Source: Sepioteuthis lessoniana (Eukaryota; Mollusca; Cephalopoda; Myopsida; Loliginidae). From it: a stretch of DNA of 64,000 nucleotides. The stretch is from NCBI GenBank assembly GCA_963585895.1, contig OY757921.1:82393232-82457231 (forward strand), written 5' to 3'. Under the pieces are notes generated by a model that saw only the letters and a program-made list of their open reading frames with translations, had not been told where the DNA came from and searched no databases. The first letter of the stretch is position 1; each line of letters opens with the position of its first letter. The translations under genes and the position numbers were made by a program. Of the stretch, positions 43,772-54,485 are shown piece after piece.

Positions 43772-44600
43772 GTTGGTTGGTTGGATTTTATGTTGTTTGA
43801 ACCTTTGGAGATCATTTAATACCAAATCCTGTTTATTTAGATAGATAGATATTTGTACACAAATAGTTAGTTGGTAATATTTTAAATTAGCCAGAACTCA
43901 TTTATTTTCACACAGTTTAATGGTTTTAAGTATTACTATAAAACACTAACAATTCAGTTTAATACCAGTCATGGGCCACCTGCCTCCCATCACGAAAACT
44001 ATCCAAGTTAGACGAACCATACATGCAAGACACTGCTGGAGAAGCAGGGACAAGCTCCTATGGAACCCCACATATAATCGGGCAAAAGCAGGATGACCAG
44101 CATGAACATACATTCAGCAGCTATGTGAGGATACGGGATGTAGCCCCGAAGACCTGCCAGAGGCGATGAACGATAGGGAAAAGTGGTGAGAGAGGGTCAG
44201 TGATATCTGTGCTAGTGGCACGACATGATGATGATAAAACACTAAAAATCCAATTTAATACCAGTCACAAAGTTTAATGGTTTTAAATATTACTATAAAA
44301 CACAAACAATTCAATTTAATACCAGTCATTTGTCTGCACACAGTTAAATGGTTCTATATGACCCATAGATAGAACCCTAACAGATACTACCACTCTAGGT
44401 CAGAGTGTACCTGGGAGTAATGGCAATAAAGGAGTACTCCACATTTCCCAAAGCTCTGGGACTAGAGCCTCACCATCATATTTTTTAGTATCATATACTG
44501 AAGAGATGCAGCCAGCATATTCTACAACCCCAGCAGACTGGGCTGTCCTGAACTGGGGTCCACCGTCACATGCAGTTTAGTGTCAAACCAAAGACTCCCA
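43772..44600 (-). mobile_element. T element with nested LINE tail
   Basis: Tail complement GGTTGGTTGGTTGG at the left, tandem units with CAATTCAGTTTAATACCAG, body GGGAGTAATGGCAATAAAGG (about 44413), end GCAGACTGGGCTGTCC. Most complete copy in the window. Confidence 0.65.
43966..44232 (+). mobile_element. LINE tail nested in T element
   Basis: Best-preserved LINE tail: in the plus strand, TYIQQLCEDTGCSPEDLPEA-like codons at about 44115-44165 (CAGCAGCTATGTGAGGATAC), then ATGAACGATAGGGAAAAGTG, ending at GCACGACATGATGATG. The two sides repeat a T unit (ATAAAACACTAA...), either a target-site duplication or ordinary T tandem units. Confidence 0.65.
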
Positions 44601-44862
44601 TAGCATTTCAGTTGCTATCATAGCATAGATGGACAAGATTGTGATTGAAAATGATCTCACTACATGATGAAATCCCATGGTCAATTCACTCACAAAAGTC
44701 ATCCTTTTTGTTTTACTTCCTCTAAGAATACTTGATGGCTAGAATCTAAGGAATTGAAAGATTTTGTTCATCATGAAATCACAGTAATAATAGAAGCAAT
44801 AACAAGGTAAACAATGCAGAACTTCAGGGTGAGACTTCAAGAGTGTATATCTAGTATGTACT

Positions 44863-45150
44863 AGGTGCCCGTGGTGTAATGGTTATCGTCGTAGGAAATG
44901 GACACAGCAACACGAGTTCAAATCCTGGACGAGACTGATTGCATTTCACATAGCACTAATACCCTTGGGAAAGGTATGAATCCAATTATTCTCCCTCCTG
45001 CTATGGGTAAATAGTAGGGCAGACTAGGTTCTTCAGCCTTGGTGAAGCAACTAGTCTAGGAGAAGGAAAACTCTGAATTCAAACCTGTTAAACTCCGCTT
45101 AAAAATTGACCTTGTGTCATATCCTGCCCAAGTGAAGGGGTTGGTAAATA
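44863..45150 (+). mobile_element. SINE-A, full length, probably young
   Basis: A box TGGTGTAATGG, B box GAGTTCAAATCC, complete centre and tail (GAAGGGGTTGGTAAATA). Perfect 19-bp target-site duplications TGTATATCTAGTATGTACT at 44844-44862 and 45151-45169. Intact duplications and a full-length structure suggest recent insertion. Confidence 0.95.
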
Positions 45151-45169
45151 TGTATATCTAGTATGTACT

Positions 45170-45455
45170 TAGCCAACTCTCCTCTGCCTTGAGCAGATTG
45201 TGACACAAGGTCAGTTCTTAAGTAGAGTACGATTGCTTCATCTCTCAGAGTTTTCCTTCTAGACTGGTTGTTTTACTAAGACTAAACATCCCAGTCTGCC
45301 CTACAATTTTAACCATAGCTGGAAGGAGAACAGATGAATTCATGGCTTTTCTAAGAGCATTAGCACAAAGTGAAGCACAAATAACTTCATCTAGGATTTG
45401 AACTCAGGTCTCTCATTTCATTTTCTATGATGATAATCATTACATAAAATATGCT
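45170..45455 (-). mobile_element. SINE-A, older, minus strand
   Basis: Complement: TAGCCAACTCTCCTCTGCC tail, TGCCCTACAATTTTAACC body, GGATTTGAACTCAGG B box, GATAATCATTACATAA head. It begins where the young plus-strand copy's duplication ends. Confidence 0.8.
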
Positions 45456-46456
45456 AAAAGCACAGTTTGTAAAGGGCAAGTATTTGGATGATGTAATCTT
45501 TGAAACAAAAGGATAACAATAATAGATTAAAATGGTAAACACTGTTTTTTCTAATAGTAAGATTAAATTTTGAATAGGATCTATGTTGCTTTTTTTTTTT
45601 TTTATTTATATTCAAACCCAAGAGATCTATCTGCCAGATCTTGTATTTTCAACAAATTTTAGCCAAGGTCTCTCATTAAAGTTTTATAAAATGGAAATCA
45701 CTTTCTCAAGAGCACATCACACATTGGTTGGCATCCCACATTCATTCTACAAGGACAAAATGGTGACAGGTTACTCAAAAGATATTTGGAAAAGATAGGG
45801 ATGGTAGGAAGTGTTAGTTTTGGCAAGACAAAGGGACAGAGTGGGCCTTGAGTTGACAAGTTGATAATGTCTCAAGATTCCAATATAAAACAAAGAGAAA
45901 AAAATGTAAATTGTTAGAGAGAAATAATCAGTATCTGCTTATTTAACTTTTTTTTATGAAATCAGAAAATGGGAAATGTGCAGTATTTTCAAAAACTTAT
46001 GGTCTCAGCTAATATAAAGGGAAACAGATATGATAAAAAATGCAGAAACAAGCTATAATAAAAAACAGTAAAAATATAATCTACTCATATATAAAACACA
46101 ATGTATATATATATATATATATATATATTGGCAGTATGTTTTCTTTTAATGATGTTTGATGAAATAACACAGACATTTCATGTCTGCTTATTCTAATTTT
46201 GATTCTTTCAAGTCTTCATAAGTCATTTGAATTCAGAATGGATTGAATTCTTGAAACTCCACATATTTAAAGATCAACTTTGAATATAGAAGCCACATTC
46301 TAAAATGCTTTTAACACTTTTCCTGTCAATTCTTCCTCTTACCTCAAGTAAAATTCTTTTCTTCTTCAAATTCCCTTTCCACTTGTTCTTCCTCTAAATC
46401 TTTATATAAATGTATATGACTCATCACTGAGTTTGTCCTTTTATTATTTACTTCCC
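45456..46456. other. Unassigned; (TA)n
   Basis: A 71-codon frame at 45583-45798 begins in a T-run and shows no domain. (TA)n at 46101-46128. 46200-46450 is single-copy-looking. Confidence 0.4.
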
Positions 46457-46484
46457 CTAAAGATGGCTCCGCTTGGGGCTGAAA
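46457..46484 (+). ncRNA. Hammerhead-like core, degenerate
   Basis: CTAAAGA (CUGANGA with G5 to A), then GGCTCC-GCTT-GGGGCT as a stem, then GAAA. Same layout as at 3690, 14369, 18393 and 20119. Surroundings not otherwise recognised. Confidence 0.3.
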
Positions 46485-47676
46485 GAATATGGCACGATTC
46501 TAAATTCATTCCATCCAAAAGTCAAATAACTGCTACAAAGACTTGGACGAATCAAAGACAAAATAGGTAGACATTAAGTGTCTGCCCTATTTAATCACTC
46601 CCCCACATCTATATCTAGTTAGATAGATAAATAGATAGATAGATGTGAACAAACAAATCATCTAAAAACATTTTTCTTAAATACTGGTCAGTAAAGCAGG
46701 ATAAAACCTGATCATCAGATTAAACTCAAGAGTTTTCAGTTTTATCTGAAGATTATATTTTTGATACATGGAGCTTCCAGCCATAAATCCAACATAAACA
46801 AGTGTGTGTGTTTTTATATATATATATATATATTTTTTTTTTAACCCCTTTTATACACATCATGAGAAAACACAATTTACATAGATTACCTTAACTAAGA
46901 TGAATGTATTAATAATTGTACAATGTGCAGGTGACAAATTTAAAAAAAAAAAAAATAAAGCCCGTCTTATGAAAGTTCTGCCTTGTACACACGATGAGAC
47001 GCAAAAATATTTTCTAAATATAAAAAATACATTTCTATCCTGCAAAAAATAAACTCTATCAATCAACCAGAGAGGCCACATGAATTTGGTGGTCAAATAA
47101 TACTAGTAAAATGAAAACATAGTCTTTTTGCTTCTCTTAACTTATTTTACTGATATTGATGATTTGTTTTAGAATATAATCTAACTTATAAAGACCCATA
47201 AACTGACATCAGCTCCTTTATTTTTTATATAAAGCAGCCATTAAGCTTGATGCAAAGTGAGTAGTCATAAAATTTACATTGCAATTAGTTCTAAAGAAAT
47301 AAGTAAGCAAAGCAATTCTATAAATATATTGTTATTACTAAATAACAAATAGAATTGAAAATTACACTTTAATCATATTGCATTGACAAAAATCTGACTA
47401 TGATGTTGTGTGTTAGAAAAACAAACACACAGAAAATTCTTTTCAAATAAAGAAATAAATTTGTGAGGGAAACTTTACTTTATAATTAGCATTTATTATA
47501 CCTTAACTTTTCTCTTTTGACAAACTGGACCATTATAATATAGATTACCAAGGTGAGAAGAAACGGAAATCCTACACTATTATTATTAAGTTGTAAATTG
47601 GTCTGGAAATTCTTTCATTTTCCAAGTTGAATAATTTTAATCCTTTATGCTATCATGTACTATAACACACTAACAT

Positions 47677-47682
<6 letters not shown>
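46485..47682. other. AT-rich, nothing recognised
   Basis: (GATA)n at 46615-46645 and a (TG)n/(TA)n/T-run at 46803-46842. No gene. Confidence 0.5.

Positions 47683-47717
<35 letters not shown>
47683..47717. repeat. (TA)n microsatellite
   Basis: About 17 TA repeats abutting the large hairpin. Confidence 0.94.
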
Positions 47718-47722
<5 letters not shown>

Positions 47723-48001
47723 ATTGAATTGAATAAATTTAGAGGGCTATTGCAATGTGAAATAATAATTATTTGAGTCTAATTAATTTCAAAGTAAAAC
47801 TTCATTGCCAGAGACTATTTTTATAAATGAACACGATAGTGGAGGTTCAAATTTAAAAAAAAAAAAACTGAACCTCCAATATCATGTTCATTCATAAAAA
47901 AATGTCTCTGACAATGAAGTTTCACTTTGAAATTAATTAGACTCAAATAATTATTATTTCACATTGCAATAGCCTTCTAAATTAAATTCAATACTATAAA
48001 A
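47718..48001. mobile_element. Large hairpin (foldback L)
   Basis: The left arm 47718-47849 is mirrored by the right arm 47869-48001 with a 19-nt A-rich loop. By eye about 93% paired, including roughly 50 consecutive perfect pairs around GGCTATTGCAATGTG and TAATTAATTTCAAAGT. No coding sequence. Likely a palindromic transposable element; if transcribed it would form a long double-stranded RNA. Confidence 0.85.
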
Positions 48002-48291
48002 TAAAATAATTTGTGCAATGCTTCGAACAAATTATAAAATACTTATATATATATATCAATATCCATACACATACTATACATATATATGTATATATATTCA
48101 CAATACAGTCAATGAAAAAAATAAATTTAACAGACCAGCAATCTATAAAAACTAAATTGGTCAGTATCAAAGTGATAGACCAATCTAATTACTTAACATA
48201 AACTATCAAAATTGCTACTTTTAGTTGAATATACTTTACTTATATATAAATATAGATACATACATACACATACATGAATACAGATTCACTT

Positions 48292-48295
<4 letters not shown>
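48002..48295. other. AT-rich, nothing recognised
   Basis: Short TA-rich tracts at 48043-48100; no gene. Confidence 0.5.
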
Positions 48296-48349
<54 letters not shown>

Positions 48350-48353
48350 GAGA

Positions 48354-48421
<68 letters not shown>

Positions 48422-48445
48422 CTGAAAATATATATATATATATAT
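48296..48445. repeat. (CA)n(TA)n microsatellite
   Basis: CA tract to 48330, long TA tract with one GAGAG break to 48417, then GAAACTGAAAA twice around another TA tract. Confidence 0.95.
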
Positions 48446-48514
48446 GAAACTGAAAACATTTTTTCTACAGATGTGATTTGTCCACCAAAGTTTGCATTTG
48501 GTACTAGACATCAC

Positions 48515-48690
48515 CTAACAATGTTTTTTTTTTCTTTTCAGATGTAGAAATGACATTTTCTGGAAAAGAAAAAGCATTTAAACATTAAACATAGGATTTT
48601 ATGTTGTTTCTACACAAGCTGTTAAAATTTGAAATCATCTGAATAAGAATTGGTCAAGTTGTTAGTTTATGAAATGATATCGTTTTTTTT
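48515..48690 (+). repeat. Dispersed repeat J, copy 2
   Basis: CTTTTCAGATGTAGAAATGAC, GAAAAAGCATTTAAACATT and AATTGGTCAAGTTGTTAG match 21290-21420. Confidence 0.55.
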
Positions 48691-48747
48691 TTAAACACCA
48701 AATCTCTGTGTTTATTGAGCATATAAGCTTCCATCACCATAGAATAA

Positions 48748-48988
48748 GGTTTGATTTCTTTGTTTTAATGGCATATCAACCTTTGTAGGTTATTTAATGC
48801 CAAAACCAGCTGTCTAGAAGAACAGTACTGATACTATTTAACCCATAGCTGGGAGGATAAGGGGGTTCATACTTTTCCCAAGGGTATTCGTCGGAAAGTG
48901 AACATAATAGCGCGACTCACTTTCGGAATCGTAGTATATGAGTCCGAAAGTGAGTCGCTTTAACCATTACACCTTGAGGACACCCCCC
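48748..48988 (-). mobile_element. SINE-B with inverted internal segment
   Basis: Full-length minus-strand SINE-B with perfect 13-bp duplications CACCATAGAATAA at 48735-48747 and 48989-49001. In the tRNA-like region the segment between GCGCGAC and CGCTTTAACC, which normally reads CTACGATTCC on this strand, is flipped (GGAATCGTAGTATATGAGT). It is bracketed by perfect 15-bp inverted repeats, CGACTCACTTTCGGA and TCCGAAAGTGAGTCG. The B box is disrupted, so the internal promoter is probably inactive. Confidence 0.9.
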
Positions 48989-49001
48989 CACCATAGAATA
49001 A

Positions 49002-49071
49002 TAAGAAATTTAATTGCATTAGTAATCATTAGGCATTTGTATGTTAGTTTCTTCTAAACACAAACACACAT

Positions 49072-49102
<31 letters not shown>

Positions 49103-49744
49103 TTATAAAATTTTTACAATGTATAAGCAAACTTTTCAGAGTAATGAAAAATTTCATTGTTATAGTCATGTAGTACTTGTGTTTGTCATAATATTATCAA
49201 TCTTTGGTCCAAATTTTTTCAGTTCAAAATATGTGAAAATGATTTTAATTCTATAAATTTATCACTTTAATTTATTTCTTTTTATAATCTTCAAGTAGTC
49301 ATATCTTATGATTTAAAAAAATCATTGGATTTCAATTGATTCAGCTACTGCATTTTGATCCTGGGTAGAAATGTCAGGGATCAACATTTGAGTACCAGGA
49401 AGAACACATAAATATAAATCCTGATCCTAAGAAGAACCATCATACAGCAGAGCCATCAGATAAAAAAAAAAAATATTGATATCACAAAAATTTTTAACAA
49501 GTTAGACAGAGATATTTTACATGTCATGATTGAGACTATTTCTTTTAAAGATTTATATAACATTACTTCTATTTTCTGCACTTTATACGACATACATCAA
49601 CAACAACAAAAATGATAATATCATAAACAACCTAAAACAAATTTACTAGCTTTCTATCATATAACATTTTAATAGTTCATTTAATAAGAAATACTTTTGT
49701 ATTGTAATATTTTTCTCTGTATATTATAATTGACGGTGATATAT
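49002..49744. other. AT-rich, nothing recognised
   Basis: (TA)n at 49072-49095; no gene. Confidence 0.5.
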
Positions 49745-50040
49745 GGTTTGGTTTGGTTTCTTTGTTCAATGGCATATTAACCTTCATGGATATTTTAATA
49801 CCAAAGTCATCCATGTAGAAGAACAGAAGTGGTACTTTTTAACTCATAGCTGTGAGAATAAGAGGATACATAAGTAAGAATATTATGTTCACTTTCTAAT
49901 GAATATTATATTCACTTTCTTTTATGTTCATCATTATATTCACTTTCCAAAAGTGAACATAATAGTGCCAATATAGTTCAAACTTGCTTATAATCATGTC
50001 ACAGTCCAGCATGTTAGCTTATATACCATAGAAATACCCC
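49745..50040 (-). mobile_element. SINE-B with internal expansion
   Basis: Complement of SINE-B. The segment TTATGTTCACTTTC, normally single, occurs three to four times at about 49887-49955, lengthening the copy by about 60 bp. Tail and head are recognisable. Confidence 0.75.
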
Positions 50041-50107
50041 ATGAATGATAAATGCAACAAACAAATGGAGAAAGGATCTTTTACTTCAAAACAATGACAC
50101 GTATTTT

Positions 50108-50303
50108 TGGCAGAGCTAACTGTATTCTCAGTAGAAGGGTAAGACACTCCCAAAAAGAGGCTTCCTGGGTATGATACTAAACTGCATCTGGTGGTGAGGC
50201 TCCAGTTCTGGAGATCTTGGGAGTGTTGAGTACCGCTTTATTGCCATTACTCCCAGGTTCAGAGTGGTAGTACCTGTTAGAGTCCTATATATGGTACTCT
50301 AAC
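50108..50303 (+). mobile_element. T element body
   Basis: TATGATACTAAACTGCATCTGGTGG region, GCCATTACTCCCAGG, GGTAGTACCTGTTAGAG. It ends in a hairpin (GTACCTGTTAGAGT ... ACTCTAACAGGTAC at 50267-50312). Confidence 0.65.
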
Positions 50304-50519
50304 AGGTACTACATGTGCAAAAAAAGATAAACCAAAGTCTTATGAAAGAACCACACAAAAAATGTAAATATAAACATACAAATACAATTCCCTAACCTTG
50401 CAGCATAAAGCAACTATAGACAGGTTGTCATACCATTAAAATCAATTAATTAAAACAATAACAAATATCTTTTCATATTATATTGGTTTTTTATATACTG
50501 AGATGTGGTTTAATAAATG

Positions 50520-50650
50520 TTATCATTTTGGTATTCACTGACTCAGCTCAGCTTAGTTTAACACAGAGCTAGAATTATAGAACACTCAGTGAGAATCAAA
50601 TTCACTAACAATGATCTGTAAGCATTATACCAAGGGAACAGACCATGTAA
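50520..50650 (-). mobile_element. SINE-D head fragment
   Basis: Complement: AGTGAGAATCAAATTCACTA (B-box region), then GCATTATACCAAGGGAAC (A-box region). Confidence 0.5.
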
Positions 50651-51139
50651 TTTATTTTGGTAGCAAGAAAAGAATGTCAGACATTTCCAGCACTTTCATG
50701 CTGTGACCACTGAGTTCTATCTGCAATTAGCAAAACCTCTTCAGTAACTGATATTCCAAGATTTCCATTTGCTATTGACAACTACGAAAACAAATCTGTT
50801 TCTTTGGGTTTTTTTTTTGTTTGTTTTAAATCTTAAATCAATCAGAAAAATCAATATCCTGTAATTAATGTTTATTTTTTTCATAACCCAAACACTTTTC
50901 AAAGTATTTCTAATTAATCTATGTTTTAAACAATTAATTGAAGAAAAGAAGATTAAGTATCCCTAACTTTATTAATTTCCTCATTTTCTAAGCTATTTTG
51001 TAATGTTACTTGAAATCTTTGGAGATCTTCAGGTGATATCTTATAAACGACCGATGTTGGGAAGTTAAGATTTCTTGAAGATTAGCAAAATGTAGACGTG
51101 CATAAATGGGAAGCATCAGACAGAGGTATTTAACTATAT
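50651..51139. other. Nothing recognised
   Basis: AT-rich; no gene or repeat match. Confidence 0.5.
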
Positions 51140-51500
51140 TGATTTGGTTTGTTGGGTTTTATGGCATATCAACCTTTGTAGGTTATTTAATGCCAAATCC
51201 ATTTTTATGTAAATTATCAGTTCTATTTAAAACAATTCAGTTTAGCATGAGTACAGAGTTCAATTGTCAAAAACATTTCTATGTTAAACTATTCAAGCAG
51301 TTATATATAACAATTCAGTTTAGTGTAAGTACAGTTTCAATGTCAAAAACAGTTCAATTTCAAATAATTCAGTTTAGCATAAGTACGCAGTTTAAATGTA
51401 AAAAACATTTCTATTTTGAGCTATTCAGTTTAGTCAAGCAGTTCTAATTTGGCTAATTCAGTTTAGTATAAGTACAGATTTTGTTTACCATTTAACTATA
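51140..51500 (-). mobile_element. T element tail and tandem units
   Basis: Tail complement TATGGCATATCAACCTTTG, then AATTCAGTTTAG(C/T)AT(A/G)AGTAC recurs five times at irregular spacing (about 34-79 bp) to 51480. Body missing. Confidence 0.65.
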
Positions 51501-51902
51501 TATACTCCAGTTAAAACCAGGTGAACTTAAATTAATCCATTTTTTTTTTTTTTCGGTGGGGTTATATTCATACTATAAAGTAATTTATACAAATGTAACT
51601 TGGACAAGATTGGATATTACAAATAGAATTAAGTTAACCCTTAGAACCAGAGCAGCCTGTATTTGTGGTATCACCTTGATGTATATATACATGGGAACTC
51701 TGAATTCTAGTACCATGTCTACATCACCGTTACTAATAAAATATTAAACTTTGTGTTAGGCTGTTAAATAACAAATGACAGCATTTTATATATTTTTAAA
51801 ATAATAGATTTAAAAACAGATTACAGCATTTTCAGCTCTATTGTAGTCAGGAGCCAGGTGAGATGGGTACTGATATGAGGTGGAGACTCAGAGTTTTAAG
51901 GT
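51501..51902. other. Nothing recognised
   Basis: T-run at 51540; no gene. Confidence 0.5.
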
Positions 51903-52137
51903 TAGTTTGGTTAGATTTTTTTGTTTATCACTGGGTATGCCAAGGGGTAATGCCAAAATCATGATTGTAGAACATTCATGGTACTATTTAACTCACAGCT
52001 AGGAGGAAAAGAGGGTTTATCCCTTTCTGAAGGGTATTTGTCTGAATGGGAATGTAATGGTGTGCCTGAAGTTTGAACTTGCTTACAACAATATCACTGC
52101 TTAGCACTTTAACCACTACACCTTGGGAATTCCCTCA
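51903..52137 (-). mobile_element. SINE-B, degenerate full length
   Basis: Complement: GGTAATGCCAAAATC, TATTTAACTCACAGCTAGG, GTTTGAACTTGC (B box), TTAACCACTACACC (head). Confidence 0.75.
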
Positions 52138-52138
52138 G

Positions 52139-52425
52139 AGGTGCTTGTGATGTAATAGTTATCATTAGAGAAAACATACATGACAACCCAAGTTCAAATC
52201 CTAGATGATACTGTTTTCTTTTCATATAGCGTTATAGCCAAGAAAAGTATGCATTTAACTTATCTCCCGGCAGTTATGGGTAAATAGTAGGGTAGACTGA
52301 CTCTTTAACCTTGGTATGGTAAGTGGTCTAAGAGAAGGAAAAGTCTGAATTCAAACCTGTTTAATTCCTCTAAAAGATTGTCCTTGTGTCGCATCCGGTC
52401 AGTTTGGAGGGGTTGGTAAATATAT
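52139..52425 (+). mobile_element. SINE-A, full length, diverged
   Basis: A box TGATGTAATAG, B box AAGTTCAAATCC, body GTTATGGGTAAATAGTAGG, tail GGAGGGGTTGGTAAATA. Directly adjacent, head to head, to the SINE-B on the left. Confidence 0.82.
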
Positions 52426-52592
52426 ATCAATAAAGATTAAACTCATCTGAAATCTAAAAAATGAACAAAAGAATTGAAAAAGTTTTCCTAAAGACTGATA
52501 TTTACATTCATTAGATGTTAAGGTAGACCAATCAGTCTGTAGCCTTATTGTTATTAGCCAAATTTTTATTAAAAACTTTTGTTGTGTTTGTA

Positions 52593-52780
52593 ATTATCCA
52601 AACCCTCCATCATAAGCAGGAGGTGATACAAAGTCAGTTTTTCAATGGAGTATCGCTGGTTTGAATAAAAATGCATTTACCCAAAGGCACTAATGTAAAG
52701 TGAAATACAAACAGCCTCACCTAGGATTTGAACTTGTGTTGGCAACTCCATTTCCTACAATGATAACAGTTTTGCAGCAT
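52593..52780 (-). mobile_element. SINE-A with internal deletion
   Basis: Complement: CCAAACCCTCCATCATAAGC tail joined directly to GCATTTACCCAAAGGCAC; about 100 bp of centre lost. B box GGATTTGAACTTG present. Confidence 0.72.
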
Positions 52781-52932
52781 AATGTTCCATCATTGAATTA
52801 AGTCCAATTTCAAAATTGGAGGTAATAGTAATAGTAAAAAAATAAATAAATGCTTCTTTTCATAATCAAGCTATTAATATGAATGTGTGTGGCTTGGTAA
52901 AGTCATCGCTGCTTCTGTGTGGTGCCAATGAT

Positions 52933-53545
52933 TAGTTGGTTTGGTTTGTGTTTTATGGCATATCACTTCTTGTGGGATATTTAATGCCAAATTATGTTTA
53001 TATACATATATATATAGATTTATAAATGAATAATTTGTGGATAACATTACTCTTAAATGAGTCAGAGCTAATTACTTTGCAGACTATTAAATGGTTTCAA
53101 GCATTGTTTTCTAACACTAATAATTCTATTTAATATCTATCATTTGTTTGCACACAGTTAAATGGTTTCAAGTATGGCAAATACTAATAATTTCATCTAT
53201 TATCTGTTTGTTTGATGGCATATAAACCAGCATGGATTATTTGATGCCAAAACCATCATTACAGAACAGGAGTGATGTAGGTTAAATATCCATAGCCGGG
53301 AAGATAAGATAAAATAAATGCAATCGCATGACTGGAGTTCAAACTCACTTACTCCAAGGGCACAGTCTTGCACTTTAGTCATTATACTAAGGGGACTCCC
53401 CTAATTCTATCTAATATTAATCATATATTTGCACACAGTTAAATGGTTACAAGTATTCCTATCTAACACAAATAATTCTATTTAATATTAATTATTTGTT
53501 TGCACACAGTTTAAATGGTTTTAAGTATTGCTATCTCAGCAGAAC
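52933..53545 (-). mobile_element. T element tail and tandem units, interrupted
   Basis: Tail complement GTTTTATGGCATATCAC, then AAATGGTT(T/A)(C/T)AAG units at 53089, 53160, 53441 and 53513 (71-72 bp periods). SINE-B at 53205-53398 sits between the second and third units. Confidence 0.65.
53205..53398 (-). mobile_element. SINE-B nested in T element
   Basis: Complement: TTTGATGGCATATAAACC, TTATTTGATGCCAAAACC, GAGTTCAAACTC (B box), CATTATACTAAGGGGAC (head). Centre shortened. Confidence 0.75.
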
Positions 53546-53814
53546 TGACCTTGAAGAAAATGGTCAGAACAATCATATAGGTGCTAGGGACTCACATTAT
53601 TATTCGATTAATTGGATCAGACCTCTCTGACGACTTATCTAGACCAGTAAGGGTTAAAGTGGTGTGTTACAGGTTACATGACCACTTTAGCTGCCAGGGC
53701 ACAAACCACTCAGTTACTAGAATCCCAAACTCAAAGACTGTTCAAATCCAAATAAGAAAAAAAATAAACAAGCTTTGTAATAATGATTTTCTAGACTGAA
53801 ATACAAGGAAACTC
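53546..53814. other. Nothing recognised
   Basis: Slightly GC-richer patch at 53610-53720 without a recognised gene. Confidence 0.4.
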
Positions 53815-54275
53815 ACCCCACTTAGAAAACTGGCACAACACAATCTTCCTACCTTCAAATGGCTTTGTACTATACTAAGTTAAGCATAATAAATATCAAA
53901 AACTAGAATTTCAAATGCTGATTTTCAAAGTAGGCTGACCCTTCCCATTTGGAAAATGGCACAACACAATCTTTCTACCCTCATTTGGCTTTGTATTAAT
54001 CTTAGTTTAGTAGTCATTTACGAAACTTTGCATATACTGACATATGGTCAGAAGTGTAGAGCACCCAATGAAAACTGAATACACTAGCAATGATAGTCTG
54101 CTTGATAAGCTCATTAACCATTACTCAATGCAAGGCACCCTAGAATCTAAGCAGAGCTTAGATTTGACACAATATGAAGCCTCTAGTGAGGATCAAACTC
54201 ACTTCTCAATAGTAATTAATCTTTGAGACTAATTTGTAAGCAAATATACCATGTCAAGGTGCCCTCAAGCTAAAC
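53815..54275 (-). mobile_element. SINE-D, partly duplicated
   Basis: The minus strand shows a head (GGTATATTTGCTTAC, GAGTTTGATCCTCACTAG), a second head-like piece (TTGGGTGCTCTAC), then two copies of the body in tandem: AAAATGGCACAACACAATC occurs at about 53956 and, diverged, at 53834. Longest SINE-D representation here; two insertions or a tandem copy. Confidence 0.6.
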
Positions 54276-54402
54276 TTAGTTAATATAAGAAATAAACATA
54301 ATCTTTGAAGAAAAACTGTTTGACACAATATCCACATTAATCATAAAATGCTTTGGATTTGGTTGACACTACAGTGTAAAAATCTGGAGATGAGAAATTT
54401 CC

Positions 54403-54485
54403 AAAGGAGTCCCCATGGCATAATGGTTAAAATGCTGGACTGTAGCCTTGAAGTAACTGAGTTCAAACACTTGTCATGCCATTTC
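54403..54485 (+). mobile_element. SINE-B, 5' part only
   Basis: Head CATGGCATAATGGTTAAAATG and B box GAGTTCAAACACT, ending after GTCATGCCATTTC; 3' part replaced. Confidence 0.65.

Noticed and set aside
45583..45798. 71-codon plus-strand frame as an exon
   Set aside because: The N-terminal part is a T-run; no domain, no convincing donor site, length within chance.
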